Positions 52,269 to 62,979 of a stretch of 64,000 nt of DNA are shown one piece after another. The DNA comes from Chlorops oryzae (lineage: Eukaryota > Arthropoda > Insecta > Diptera > Chloropidae). A program made the translations under genes and the position numbers. The DNA lies in the NCBI GenBank assembly GCA_020466095.1, contig CM035807.1:52666752-52730751 (forward strand), written 5' to 3'. The notes under the pieces are model-generated. The model had not been told where the DNA came from, did no database searches, and saw nothing but the letters and a program-made list of their open reading frames with translations. Position 1 is the stretch's first letter; every line of letters starts with the position of its first letter.

Positions 52269-54833
52269 TTATACGTCTAGACTCATAGATGCGGACGGAA
52301 GGTCCTTTCTTTTTAAGCGTGAACGACTCGTTGTGTTATTAAGACTTCTTGCTAGCTGGTTGGAGTGATGTCTTAATTTATGAATATACGACGCTTTTAA
52401 ACGTATTATTTCGTCCTTAACGAGCGGAATTTGTAGATCACGGTGAATACTTTCATTTCGAATGTACCATGGAGCACCTGTAATGATTCGGAGAATTTTC
52501 GATTGAGCTCTTTGAAATATTTCAATAGAGGAAGCACAGGCATTTCCCCACAACTGAATGCCATATGTCCAAAGTGGCTTTAATAAACTATTATATAAAA
52601 GAACTTTATACTCCATATTTAGAGGGGAGCGATGGTTAATTAACCAGTGAATTTTTGATGCTTTTAGCTTTAGGTTGGTTCTTTTTGCTTCGATGTGCTT
52701 TCGCCAAGTTAATCTTTTGTCTAGATGAACTCCTAAATATACGACATTATCTGCTTGAGGAATGGAAACTCCTTTAAGGAGTATAGTTGGACTTATTCCT
52801 TTTCTTAGTGTGAATGTAATGTGCTTACATTTTCGTTCGTTTACATTTATACGCCAGGTTGAAAGCCAAGTTTCAATTAATTGCATATGCCCCTGTAGAG
52901 TTCTTGACGCTTCCATAGGATCGCGGTGGCAACTCAATATTGCTGTGTCATCAGCAAAAGTTGACATAACAATGTTGTCACTAGTAGGTATGTCGGCTGT
53001 GTATAGAAGGTAAAGAGAGGGGCCCAGTACACTGCCTTGCGGGACTCCTGCTTTTATTTCAAATTTTTCCGTAATGGTTTCATTAACTTTTACCCTAAAG
53101 AATCTTGTTTGAAGATATGATATGAGAATGCCATGTAAGTTTTGAGGAAGAAGAGATTTTATTTTAGCTATAAGTCCCTCATGCCACACTTTATCAAAGG
53201 CTTGAGCAATGTCAAGAAATATTGCAGAACAGTATTCTTTTTTTTCAAAGGCATTCCGAATTTCTTGCGTGATCCGATTTACCTGTTCTATCGTTCCATG
53301 TTTTTTCCTAAAGCCAAATTGATGAGTCGGGATTAGGTTATGCTCGTGAACGTATGGCGTTATCTTAAAAAGAAGAGCTTTTTCGAAAAGTTTAGATAAG
53401 CAGGGGAGAAGGCTTATTGGTCGATAAGAGCTGGTTGATGTCGGGTCTTTACCTGGCTTCAATACCATCTTTATGAGCGATTCTTTCCATACCTCAGGGA
53501 AATGAGAAAAGGATATAATCGCATTAAAGAGTTTTGCTATATACGCGATAGCGATGATTGGTAACTCCTTGATCATTTTTGGGGTTATCAAGTCATAACC
53601 TGGAGCTTTTTTCTCGATAAGGTGTCCTTTTATAATACATTCTATTTCACTGACATGAAAGGTAATAGGGGTAGATTCGTTGTTTTCCTCATGTAGAGGA
53701 AGTCTAAGGCCAGATAAAGAAGAGTTTGGAAGGAAAACTGAGCACAAGTGTTGGGCAAACGCTAATGCTTTCTCCTCATCACTTCTTGCCCATGTTCCTC
53801 TTAAATCTCTTAAGGGAGATTCGTGGTCTGTGGGGGGGTTTTTCACTTTTAAGGCTTTCCACAGTGACCCTTTCGATGAACTATTTGGCGAAAGGTTAGA
53901 GATGAAGTTAAAATTTCTCTTATCTCGATCGTTTTGAAGAGCGATTTGGAGTTGCTTTGTAGCTCTATTGAGTCTGACTTTACTTTCAGGGGACCTATGT
54001 TGTTGCCATTCTCGCCTCAATCTACGCTTTTCTTGTAGAAGCCTTTCGATTACACTGTTAGTATGATGGCAATTTCTATGGACAGTGGTAAGGCCGTTTG
54101 GGGTTGAATGCTCCGCCGCTGAAATCAGTATTGAATTTAAGGTTACAACCTCTTCATCGATTTGACATTCATTATTTATGGAATATTCAGAGTGTATGTG
54201 TGTTGCAACGTACTTTTTGTATTTTACCCAATTTGTTTTAGAGGTGGTCAGTCTAAGAGGGGGGCACGTTGTTCTTGTGTTTCCCGAAATTTTGTAAATT
54301 AGAGGACAATGATCTGAAGACATTTCATAACTTATCGACGTTAAAATACGAGAGTTATCGATACCTCGTATGATGGCAAAGTCTATAAGGTCTGGTATTT
54401 TGTTTTGATCTGTTGGCCAATACGTTGGATGTCCAGGTGAAAGGAAGCCTAGATTACTGGATGAATTCATCAGGGTGTTGTAAAGTTGTCTACCCCTTGG
54501 AGAAATTAGGCGCGAACCCCAGTGGGTATGCTTTGCATTATAATCGCCTGCTGCTATGAATCTATTACCAAGGGTTTCAAAAAATTCTTTAAATTGGCTT
54601 TCACTTACTGAAAATCGAGGAGGACAGTAGATTGCAGATCCATGTGCTTTCCCATCAGGGTGGTTCGTTTTGTAAAATTTATAGCCTGATAACGAAAAAT
54701 TATTTTTATCTGTAAGATGTGTCTCTGAAATAAGCATCACATCAATAGAATTGTTTGAAAGGAAGTGTGATAATTCTAGCTTACGCTGATTTATCCCATT
54801 TGCATTCCATGAGCATATAATTAGTAAGCTCAT
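52269..54833 (-). CDS. LINE ORF2: endonuclease-reverse transcriptase, open (copy 2)
   Basis: 854 codons from ATG 54833, whose ATGA overlaps the ORF1 stop. The seven-G run at about 53832-53838 keeps the frame. Endonuclease motifs in the first 230 residues; RT at about 430-720 with FADDTAI; C-terminal region WGNACASSIEIFQRAQSKILR typical of Jockey-group ORF2. The frame is open, but the endonuclease seems to lack an internal segment between GSAI and YCPPR, so activity is doubtful. Confidence 0.92.
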   Translation of the reverse strand: MSLLIICSWNANGINQRKLELSHFLSNNSIDVMLISETHLTDKNNFSLSGYKFYKTNHPDGKAHGSAIYCPPRFSVSESQFKEFFETLGNRFIAAGDYNAKHTHWGSRLISPRGRQLYNTLMNSSSNLGFLSPGHPTYWPTDQNKIPDLIDFAIIRGIDNSRILTSISYEMSSDHCPLIYKISGNTRTTCPPLRLTTSKTNWVKYKKYVATHIHSEYSINNECQIDEEVVTLNSILISAAEHSTPNGLTTVHRNCHHTNSVIERLLQEKRRLRREWQQHRSPESKVRLNRATKQLQIALQNDRDKRNFNFISNLSPNSSSKGSLWKALKVKNPPTDHESPLRDLRGTWARSDEEKALAFAQHLCSVFLPNSSLSGLRLPLHEENNESTPITFHVSEIECIIKGHLIEKKAPGYDLITPKMIKELPIIAIAYIAKLFNAIISFSHFPEVWKESLIKMVLKPGKDPTSTSSYRPISLLPCLSKLFEKALLFKITPYVHEHNLIPTHQFGFRKKHGTIEQVNRITQEIRNAFEKKEYCSAIFLDIAQAFDKVWHEGLIAKIKSLLPQNLHGILISYLQTRFFRVKVNETITEKFEIKAGVPQGSVLGPSLYLLYTADIPTSDNIVMSTFADDTAILSCHRDPMEASRTLQGHMQLIETWLSTWRINVNERKCKHITFTLRKGISPTILLKGVSIPQADNVVYLGVHLDKRLTWRKHIEAKRTNLKLKASKIHWLINHRSPLNMEYKVLLYNSLLKPLWTYGIQLWGNACASSIEIFQRAQSKILRIITGAPWYIRNESIHRDLQIPLVKDEIIRLKASYIHKLRHHSNQLARSLNNTTSRSRLKRKDLPSASMSLDV

Positions 54834-56260
54834 GTTTGTGCAGTAGAAGCTTGTTGAGGCTGCTGTTGCGATCTCATTATCATCTCAAACATATTTTCAA
54901 CTTTTAACATGAATTGATTAAGAGTCTGAGTCAGAGTTGCTATAATGGCCTCCAAGTAACCATTTGACTGCTGGGGGGCAGAGTTTGAATTATAGCCAGC
55001 TTTAGCAACATTTGCATAGGACATGGTGTTATTCACTGGAATATTGGCATTATTTTGTTGTGGGACAACAGGATTATTGAATATGATATTATTCGGCTTA
55101 GAACGACCAGCTTGCCTTTTTTCTAACATACGATTTTTTAATTCCTTAAATACTGGGCATCCCCTATAATTTGCGGTGTGATTTCCACCACAATTGTTGC
55201 ATTTTTTCATAGCGGGTTGGTTTTTATTTTTATCGCAATTTTTAGAGCTATGGAATTCTCCACAAACAACGCAGACAGTGCGTAGGGTGCAGTATGATTT
55301 GGTATGCCCGTATTCTTGGCAATTAGCGCATTGGACAGGGCCAGTACGCTTATGAGGTTCTTCTATTACAACTCTACGATGAAGAAGATATTGAATTCCG
55401 TAGATTGGATGAGTCTCATTTTTTTTAAGTTTTAAATTATCAGGACAGAGTTCTACTTTAAACATTGGTTGTGGAGTTTTGGTCCTATTGAAGATGTTCA
55501 TAACATTTCTTATTTTAAAACCTTTTTCCTCTAAGGCATGCTTAATTTCAAGGGGATCTACATCTGGTTCAATGCCTTTAATTGTCACATTAAGGCCCTT
55601 GCTACTTTTAAGCTGGTACGTGTAGTAGTTTTTATTATTGTCGTCAAAATATTTTGTGACAATTCTAAAACTGTTTTCCGTGTAGACCTGGATTTTGGTC
55701 TCGTAGAGATTACCTCTAGTAAGATGCACTATATGGAACGATTCCTTCCCAATGATCTGAGTCAAGCTCATGACTAGATTGTTTGAGCTACGCTCGCGGA
55801 GGTAGATTGGTGGCGGCTTCGGAGACTTATTTCCAGAAGCGCTTGGAGAAACAGGAGCTTGAGCATCCTCAGTACTTAGTGCTGCGAATCTATTACCAAT
55901 TAGCACGTTCGATGGATTAGCATTTGGGTTTGTCTTATTGACTTTAGGCTTGCCCACATTTGATTTCTGCGGGCTAAGCTTCCTTTTAATTTTAATGTAG
56001 CGGTCCATGCCTGTCTGCACTGCTGGATCGCTTATTTTATTAGCAGGAGCTTTTGTTCCGATGCTATCAAGAAGCGCGACATCTGTTGCTGAGCTCTCAA
56101 TGGTGATGGTTCTTGTATTGTCTATTTCAGTTAGAACGGGGGAATTGGTTTGCGATCGCTGTAGCTCAGACGCTTTCACTATTAAGTACGCATTTCTGGC
56201 GTTAGAGCCACTAAAAGAGTGCCTTCTTTCAGGCTGAAGTTTAAGGGTATCACGTTGCAT
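54830..56260 (-). CDS. LINE ORF1: Gag-like nucleic-acid-binding protein (copy 2)
   Basis: 476 residues with three zinc knuckles, like 40015-41445. Intact. Confidence 0.9.
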   Translation of the reverse strand: MQRDTLKLQPERRHSFSGSNARNAYLIVKASELQRSQTNSPVLTEIDNTRTITIESSATDVALLDSIGTKAPANKISDPAVQTGMDRYIKIKRKLSPQKSNVGKPKVNKTNPNANPSNVLIGNRFAALSTEDAQAPVSPSASGNKSPKPPPIYLRERSSNNLVMSLTQIIGKESFHIVHLTRGNLYETKIQVYTENSFRIVTKYFDDNNKNYYTYQLKSSKGLNVTIKGIEPDVDPLEIKHALEEKGFKIRNVMNIFNRTKTPQPMFKVELCPDNLKLKKNETHPIYGIQYLLHRRVVIEEPHKRTGPVQCANCQEYGHTKSYCTLRTVCVVCGEFHSSKNCDKNKNQPAMKKCNNCGGNHTANYRGCPVFKELKNRMLEKRQAGRSKPNNIIFNNPVVPQQNNANIPVNNTMSYANVAKAGYNSNSAPQQSNGYLEAIIATLTQTLNQFMLKVENMFEMIMRSQQQPQQASTAQT

Positions 56261-56683
56261 ACGCTGTGCCCTAGCGGAAAAGCTTGATAAATCCCTAAGC
56301 CTAGCTCTAAGTCTTGCCTAGGATAAGGCAGAGCTTAAAGCTTTGGTGTGGGTTTTTGTACAAGCTAACAGTTTATTCTAGACAACTTAACAAAGATGCA
56401 ATGAGAAAGATGATAAATGATAAGAGAAAAGAGAGTGGAGAAAGTCGAAGTTTGGAATATTGCAACTTTCGACGTGGAATGATAACGTCTCACCCGATGT
56501 AGCTTGAAATCCTCAGTTCCTCAGGACGATGAAAATGAGTAGAATCGCGCGAGTCGGAGAAACAATTATAAGTTGCTTTATACAATTTGAAAATTTGGAT
56601 TTTAAAAATTTCGATTTGACGAGCGCGTAAACTCAGCTGTTACCGAGCAGGGTTGCCAGCTCACTCTGAAAGCTGCCAATTTC

Positions 56684-56912
56684 GAAATGCAAAAATGCAA
56701 TTTGACAATTAATAAAAAATAAAAAATAATAAAAAAACATTTTTTAAAGCAAAAGATAGTAGGCGAAAGGGAACGTAATAACTTTTCGCACATTAATACT
56801 AAATATTCGTCTCAGTTTTCTTTAGAAGGTAACCGGAGAAGGCAAAAACAAGAAGGAGCATTACAACCGAAATCAGTGCACGTGGACGAACATTGGGTAA
56901 TACTAATTAATA
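56684..56912. other. E1 region between LINE and Ulp1 gene (copy 2)
   Basis: Counterpart of 41869-42097; no gene confirmed. Confidence 0.4.
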
Positions 56913-57754
56913 ATGACATTTTCAAACATTTGTTCCTATAAAATAGGAAATAGAAAAACATATATAATACATAATGATTACGAAAGAATCATTAACAACC
57001 AGTGGTTGGCAGATGTCCACATTAATGTTTTTTTGAATTGGGTTATGAAGAAACATAAGACAATAGAAACTAAAGTACATATCTGCAGTTCATTTACTTA
57101 CGAGGGAATAAAGGCAGCCGCGAAAGCGGATTATTCAATAGCCCTATCGAGAATAAGAAACTTAACAAAAAACATTGATGTGAAACGGGTGGAGAACTGG
57201 ATATTTCCAGTATGCGAGAGCAACCACTGGATGTTAATGGTAATAAGAGACGACCAAATGCACATTTGGGACTCTCTGAAGCCACATGACGCATCCGAAA
57301 TAGTAAAAAATATGGGAAAATTTTTTTATATCTTGAGTAACATAACGGGAAAAAATTTTACGAAAAACTTAAATCCAATATATGTTAATTGCCCTCAACA
57401 AACCAATTTTGTAGATTGCGGGTTATTTATACTTAGATTCGCGGAACAAATGTTAATATCGTTAGAAGAAGGTAACAATGGCATACCCAGTAAGGAAATA
57501 TTTAAAAAAAACGTGCAGAATAACAAGACCATTTTTGGCCACTCAGCTGAGAAAATGGGACCTAAAGAAAAATAACACAAACTCGGTAGATTTAAGCTTA
57601 GAAGAAAATGTATATCCATAAAATTCTGAAATCGATGAAAAAAGAAAAACGCAAACGCTCTGTAATAGCAAGAACCGTAGACCTTAATGGGAAAATTGTT
57701 AAGCTAAGAATGGATAACACAAATAAGTTTAAGATCGAAATATCTAAATGCTAA
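56913..57754 (+). pseudogene. Ulp1/SENP-type (C48) cysteine protease of E1 (copy 2)
   Basis: Open 56913-57575, His-Asp-Gln-Cys set intact, same A-run frameshift near 57505 and displaced C-terminus to 57754. Differs from copy 1 by a few residues (e.g. NWVM for NWLM). Confidence 0.85.
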
Positions 57755-57790
57755 AAATAGTCAAAATATGAGTTTTAAATAAATTATCAT

Positions 57791-58242
57791 TGGTACATGG
57801 GCCAAAATTCTTTTTAATGCCTAAATTTCTGTCTCTGTCAACGAAAATCAATGTTTGTAAAAGAGCAAATCAAATAAATAACAAATAAATTTTACCTAAA
57901 AATTTATGAATAACGAAATAAAATACTCTAGTCCAATTGGAAAAAACCGAATATTACCAAACTTCCATCCTGTTTACTCGCAAATTACAGTAACATTGTT
58001 GTCTTGTTTGGCAAGACAAGACAAGATAAGACAACAATGTTACCGTAATTTGCGAAGGAAAAAAATTAAGTTTTGTTAATCATTGATTTTTTTCAATTCG
58101 ACTAGAGTATTTTATTTCGTTATTCATACATTTTTTGTTAAAATTAATTTTTTTTTAATATGGTTTGCTCCTTCAGAAAAACTGATTTTCATTGACAGGG
58201 ACAGAAGTGAAGGCATTAAAAAGAATTTTGGCCCACATATGG
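57791..58242. repeat. Long imperfect palindrome in E1 copy 2
   Basis: Same as 42976-43427. Confidence 0.82.
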
Positions 58243-59056
58243 TTTTAAAATTAAGAAAAAATTGACATTTTGCTAACGAAGCATAGTTTAAAAATTGAAA
58301 AAAAAAAAAAAAAAATTAATTTGAATAATAAATAACAAGAATAAGAAATAGAAATAGATAGATCAATAAGAAAAGGTGGTGGAAAATACTGTTAAGAGGA
58401 ATAACATTCTTAGATTTAATAAGTAAAAATAAGCGAATAAGTCAGCGAAATCGAATGCACATCAACAATAACAGCACCAACAACAGCAGTACATACGGCA
58501 CACCGTCACATCCTTGGGGAACATATTTCCACAACAGTCAACTGGGCTATTTAGTATACATTTTCCTCCGAATAACAACTAAAGAAAGCACATTAACAAG
58601 CCCACAAAATCAGTCATCGTATGGGGGGAAGGGGCAACCGGATCAGTTGCCTTAGCCCCAAATCAACGACTAATCTTTAGTAAAAATGCAAAATTCTTCG
58701 GTCTATCATCTCAACAACAAAGTTAAATGCATCAGCAACAACATTGATTGCATCCGCAAATACCAACGCACTGTCATCTCGACAGCAGAATACATCAGCA
58801 AATATATCGATTGCCTCCGCAACTTTCTTCACTCTTTATCAGCACCAGTAACGATTGCAACCAAATTTCAAGAGCAACACCAGGCCGGTGTAACAACAGA
58901 GCTCAGACAGTCAGGAAAATCGTCTCAAATTTTCATCAGCGGCTCTATAACGAAAGCAGGGGCAAAAGTCCAAGTTGCCCAGAAGTAAGATCTACACGAT
59001 GTTGGCGAATCTTCTCTACGTCACGATGTTCGTGACTTCCATGAAAGGGGGAGGGA
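58243..59056 (+). other. E1 3' region with small ORFs and PPT (copy 2)
   Basis: ORFs 58455-58655 and 58686-58988 match copy 1; polypurine tract AAAGGGGGAGGGA at 59044-59056. Confidence 0.5.
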
Positions 59057-59854
59057 TGTTGTGAGTCGTCTCTACTCACAACCCTTCTGTATCGCCTCTG
59101 ATCGACCGTCATAACCAAAACATAATCAGCTGTGATTGAAATAGCCAAAGACCTTGAAGTGAAAGCTGAGAAAAAACTGCAAGCTCACTTTTAAGGCCAG
59201 AACAACAACAACAAACAAACTCAAAGGCGAAGCCAACAGCCGCAAGGTAATATGATCGTTGGCATAAAGAAGTAAACGACAGCCAAAGCGACGAACAGCG
59301 AGAACAACAAAGAGTGAGAACGACGACAGGCGAGAACGGCGGGCAGCGAGAATGACGAGCAAGAAAACAGCAAGGGTTGCAGTTTCGGCAAACTCGTAGA
59401 TATTGAATTCAAGCATCAAAATGGGTCAACAACAACAAGAGGTTGCGAAATGTCAATTTCGAAATAGTATTGCAACACAACAACGGTATTCCAGATTGCG
59501 ACATCCCAGTGAGAAAGTGAAGACTAGACACTTTCTCCCTATATAAGCAAATGATCGATATCTGGAAGAGGACTTGCATTTTAGTTTCCAAAGTCTCAAT
59601 TCGAATCGGCTGTACTCATCAAGCGGCAACAGCGACTAGAACGTGGACTTTAAGTGTTTGTTAGTACTAGGAAGTATTTCGAGTGTAAGAAGGAGTTTTA
59701 GCTTAGGAATAATTCATGTAAAATAAACAAGAGGACTATAAATTAATAAGAGAATTTGAATGAATTTATTGTTTGTCCTTGTTTTTATTTTTACATGAAA
59801 AAAGGGATTCAGGTGTATCCTTATTCTAAGAATACGCACGGAAAACCTTTAACA
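59057..59854 (+). repeat. E1 LTR3 (798 bp)
   Basis: 3' terminal LTR, nearly identical to LTR2; TATATAAG at 59540-59547. Followed by CAT and the rest of the W LTR. Confidence 0.93.
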
Positions 59855-60037
59855 CATGAAAATCGATATGTTCATTTATCGCCGAATTTCCCTTGCTTTG
59901 AATATTGCAGACGTAAGTTATTTTGTTTAAGAAACCTTTATTTAAGCATTTTTGTAAACATCCAAAATAGTATAAAAACGAAACATTTTGAATAAAGAAA
60001 TCAGTCAGAACTTACTACTCAACCTGCTTTGACTTCA
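59855..60037 (+). repeat. 3' LTR of W, right part
   Basis: Matches 18880-19062 and ends ...GACTTCA; the first CAT duplicates 29545-29547. Confidence 0.93.
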
Positions 60038-60136
60038 CCATCAATAGCTTTTAAGCCAACGGTTTTATCGAAAAGTGTTCTAGGCATCGTTGACAAGGAA
60101 TTTCACTACCCTGAATTTTATAGTTATTTTCTTTAA
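60038..60136. other. CCAT duplication and short flank between W and H
   Basis: CCAT at 60038-60041 is the right W target duplication. The remaining 95 bases hold no recognised feature. Confidence 0.6.
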
Positions 60137-60236
60137 TAGTACGTTTCCATATGGTGTTAAATTCTGAAGTGTTAAGCTTTAACACTTCGATTTAACACTA
60201 CCGTTTCCACTTCCACATTCTACGAAGGTGTTAAAG
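60137..60236. promoter_or_regulatory. Left TIR and subterminal GTGTTA motifs of H
   Basis: GTGTTA at 60154 (in the TIR), 60169 and 60228; inverted TAACAC at 60180 and 60193. Likely recognition sites for transposase or the Myb-like partner. Confidence 0.7.
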
Positions 60237-60689
60237 CTTGGCAGCTGTTCGTGTATTTTCAATTGCAAGTAGGGCTGTCAGCTTTTCAAGCGCTAAAATC
60301 AGTACATTTTTATTTCTGGAGACCTTTTTCATTTTGAAACGGCGCAGGGGAAGTATACTTGGCTCATATTTGTATTCAAAGAAAATTTTGTCAAAAATCG
60401 TTTACAAAACATTTGAAGGCGATACACCGAATAGTTCAGTTTTTATTGAGGTTTCAAGGTGATTAGTACGGAAACGCACGTGTCCTTTTATCAGTTGCAT
60501 TGTTTGAACACATTTCAAGCGAGTTCTTCGAATATACCTTTTTTCTTACCTTGTCATATTTATCCCTTTTTGGACATGTGCGCGGATGTTCAAGGTATAA
60601 CTCAGGTAGGCAACAAAAAGCGTATAAAAACGGCAATATTTTCGTAAACTAAATCATTCACAGTTTGTAAAGTGAACAACAAGTTTGAA

Positions 60690-62190
60690 ATGGAGAACAT
60701 AATTGAAAAAAAAAAAACTTTTAATGTCAATTATTTCGGTCGCTGGTATGAGTGCAAGCGAAAAACGGCTCCAGATAATAAAAATGCATGAAAGGCGAAA
60801 TAAACAAAGAAAAAATGTATTAATTTTAATTCAGACTTGTCTAAATGTAAAAAAAAGGAGGAAGATGTGGATGAAGGTAAGAAGCTCGATTTGTAAACTT
60901 TTTCCTAATCATTAAAACGTTGTTTTTAAAATACAGCAAAGACACGGAAAGTTTTGGGAACTGATGTGCCCAAAAATGACAGAATTTTTTTTAAAGAGAG
61001 CTTCCGGATGAACGCAGAGTCTTTTGAGATTTTGTGCGGAAAAGTGCAGGATATAAGAAAAAAGGACACCTTCTTTAGAAATTGCATTCCTCTCAAAAAA
61101 CGAGTAGCGATTGCACTGTACGCGCTGTAATCATCGGCCGAATATGAAACGATTGGCAGACTGTTCGGAGTGTCCAAAACCATGGTTTGCTAAATTTTAA
61201 AAGATTTCTGCGCAGAGGTGTGGAAGGTAATGGCAAGTGAATACATGCCAAGCAATTTCTTAACCCCGGAGAATGTGCAGGAATGTGTGAAGGGTTTTGA
61301 ACAAATAGGATTTCCCCAAAGTCTCGGAGCGATAGGTAAGTCGAAAATCCTGTTTGATGTTCAATAAGCAATTTAGTGAAATGCAAACTCCTTGTGCAGA
61401 TGGATGCCACATAGAAGTGAAGCCTGCAAAAGAGGATGCAACAGGTTACCATAACTACAAGGGTTGGTACTCAACCATTCTGTTTGCTCTGGTTGATTAC
61501 AGGTAATATTTATAACTGCTATTTAAATATGCCATAACCGTTCCACTCTTTTTCCGCAGATATCGATTCATGTACATAAATTTTGGGGCTCCGGGGCGTT
61601 GCAATGACTCCCAAATTTTCGAAAAGTCTTTGCTTAAGAAGGCTTTACACGACAGCCCGATACTTAAAGAAAACAGCAAGGAAATAAGTGGAATAAATGT
61701 TCCTGTAGTGGTGTTGGGGGATTCGGCTTTCCGCTTCTCTGAGATCATTATGAAGCCGTATGCGTTCCATGTGACAGCTAACGACCAAGAGAAGACTTTC
61801 AATTACCACCTCTCAAAAGCACGCAGAGTCGTTGAGAATGCTTTTGGGAACTTGAAAGCTCGATTTAGAAGAATTGGAAAGGGCATCGACAACGATATGA
61901 AAAATGTCAATGCAATAATAAAATGCTGCTGTGTTCTGCACAATTTTTTGAATGAGCGAAACGATAACATTAATCAAACCTGGACAAAGGAGCAAAATGA
62001 GGCCGAAGTTGCATCGGCAAATCAACAACCGGAAGCAATCGACACTTTTACGGACCACGACGCTAAAGCAGAGGAAATAAGAAGTGCGATTTCCACATTT
62101 TTATGTAAGTATATTTGGATTTATTTTTGTAAGGTGTCAAACAACTTTTCTAAAATATCATTTCGCCTCATTTCCTCCCGTAGGAGATAA
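60690..62190 (+). pseudogene. Harbinger transposase gene (DDE_Tnp_4), damaged
   Basis: Exons recognised: about 60690-60892, 60938-61335 (FRMNAESFEIL, CIPLKKRVAIAL, YETIGRLFGVSKTMVC), 61401-61500 (DGCHIEVKP, YHNYKGWYS) and 61560 to about 62103 (GAPGRCNDS, VVLGDSAF, RVVENAFGNLKARFR, CVLHNFL). Introns have GTAAGT...TGCAG and GTAATA...CGCAG borders. Catalytic residues: D of DGCH, D in GDSAF (61720-61722), E in VVENAF (61834-61836). Stops TAA 61128-61130 and TAA 61191-61193 lie inside exon 2, so the protein is truncated. The N-terminal exon frame is unclear. The 3' end runs past 62121, overlapping the opposite gene. Confidence 0.85.
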
Positions 62191-62916
62191 TTTTGAAACG
62201 TAACCATCTGTTCGCTTTCCTTTTCCATTGTCTGTGTCATTTGCCGGATTTCTTGAAGCATTTTATCCTGAAACGACCCCTTTTTCTTTTTCGTTGCAGG
62301 CTCACTATCTTCCGAAAACGTTATTGGAGTGGATGAGGTGGCGGAGGCTGACATTGACGAAATGTCATTTTCGTCTATAACTATATAAAACATAAATTAT
62401 AAGATAATGTCTGAAATTTTGAAAACTTAAATACATACCAATGCTTTCCTCCATCAATTCTTCTAAATTTAGACTTTTGTACGGAGTTAGGATAGCCTTC
62501 ATCTTCTCAAAATAACACCATTCGGATGGGGAGCCGCCCGATGGCCCCACTAAATTTTTCTCTGCACTGCAAAAAAGTACATTTCATTACAATCTAGTTT
62601 TTACCATTGAACAACTCATACCTACCGATATTTCGATGTGAAGTTGTGCATTTTCCCCTTCACCTCATCCTTCGTTATATTGTATCCCCTCTTGCAGAGC
62701 TCGGCTGCCATTTCCTCCAGTATATGGGAATTCTTCCGCACACCCCGGAGTTGTGCGACCCTCTCTTGCCACAACTCCAAAAGAGCGATTTCGCTATTTC
62801 CGCACCATTGCGCCCTTTTCCCTTTTTGCCTTTTTCTCTTTTTCTTATTCAAATCTGCAAAATTAAATTCTAAATATTACAAAAATATTAAAAACATAGT
62901 TTCTTTTACCTTCCAT
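62121..62916 (-). CDS. Harbinger Myb/MADF-like DNA-binding protein, four exons, intact
   Basis: Exons 62910-62916, 62626-62854, 62439-62566 and 62121-62380, all with GT-AG borders, joining in frame to 207 residues and TAA. ATG at 62914-62916. Exon 2 encodes a basic N-terminus (NKKKRKRQKGKR) and a Myb/SANT-like trihelix (LLELWQERVAQLRG...MAAELCKRGYNITKDEVKGKMHNFTSKYR, split here by ellipsis). Exon 3 holds GGSPSEWCYFEKMKAIL; exon 4 a Ser/Thr-rich linker, KKKKG and a C-terminal helix. In Harbinger elements this partner binds transposon ends and helps import the transposase. It survives although the transposase is broken. Confidence 0.85.
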
Positions 62917-62979
62917 TGTCGCTTTTTGTTTTTATTTCAATTTGACAGTTAGGATATGCACGAATTTCGATACGATAAA

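Larger units (their letters stand above)
51821..56672 (-). mobile_element. J: Jockey-type LINE in E1 copy 2
   Basis: Same insertion point and target duplication as the copy in 37007-41857, so it was carried along in the E1 duplication and is not a second insertion. T-run 51821-51840 is its poly(A) tail. The 3' UTR repeats recur at about 52040-52242. Confidence 0.93.
29548..59854 (+). mobile_element. E1 tandem array: LTR-internal-LTR-internal-LTR
   Basis: Three LTRs (29548-30224, 44240-45037, 59057-59854) separate two internal regions of about 14.0 kb that are almost identical, including the nested LINE. The array sits in the W 3' LTR, with CAT on both sides (29545-29547, 59855-59857). The empty site is visible at 18880-18890. 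One insertion followed by unequal LTR-LTR exchange explains the structure; an assembly artefact is the alternative. Confidence 0.92.
18587..60037 (+). mobile_element. W: mdg1/412-like Ty3/gypsy element split by two nested insertions
   Basis: 5' LTR 18587-19062, internal 19063-29251, 3' LTR 29252-29547 continued at 59855-60037. Z (21420-25192) interrupts gag and the E1 array (29548-59854) interrupts the 3' LTR. Without them W is about 7.4 kb. Gag with an RG/N-rich tail and no zinc knuckle, plus small ORFs upstream of gag, fits the mdg1/412 group. Pol contains several stops, so W is dead. Confidence 0.93.

Noticed and set aside
60238..60647. ORFs near the left end of Harbinger
   Set aside because: Lie upstream of the transposase exons, no domain, and partly overlap subterminal motif sequence.
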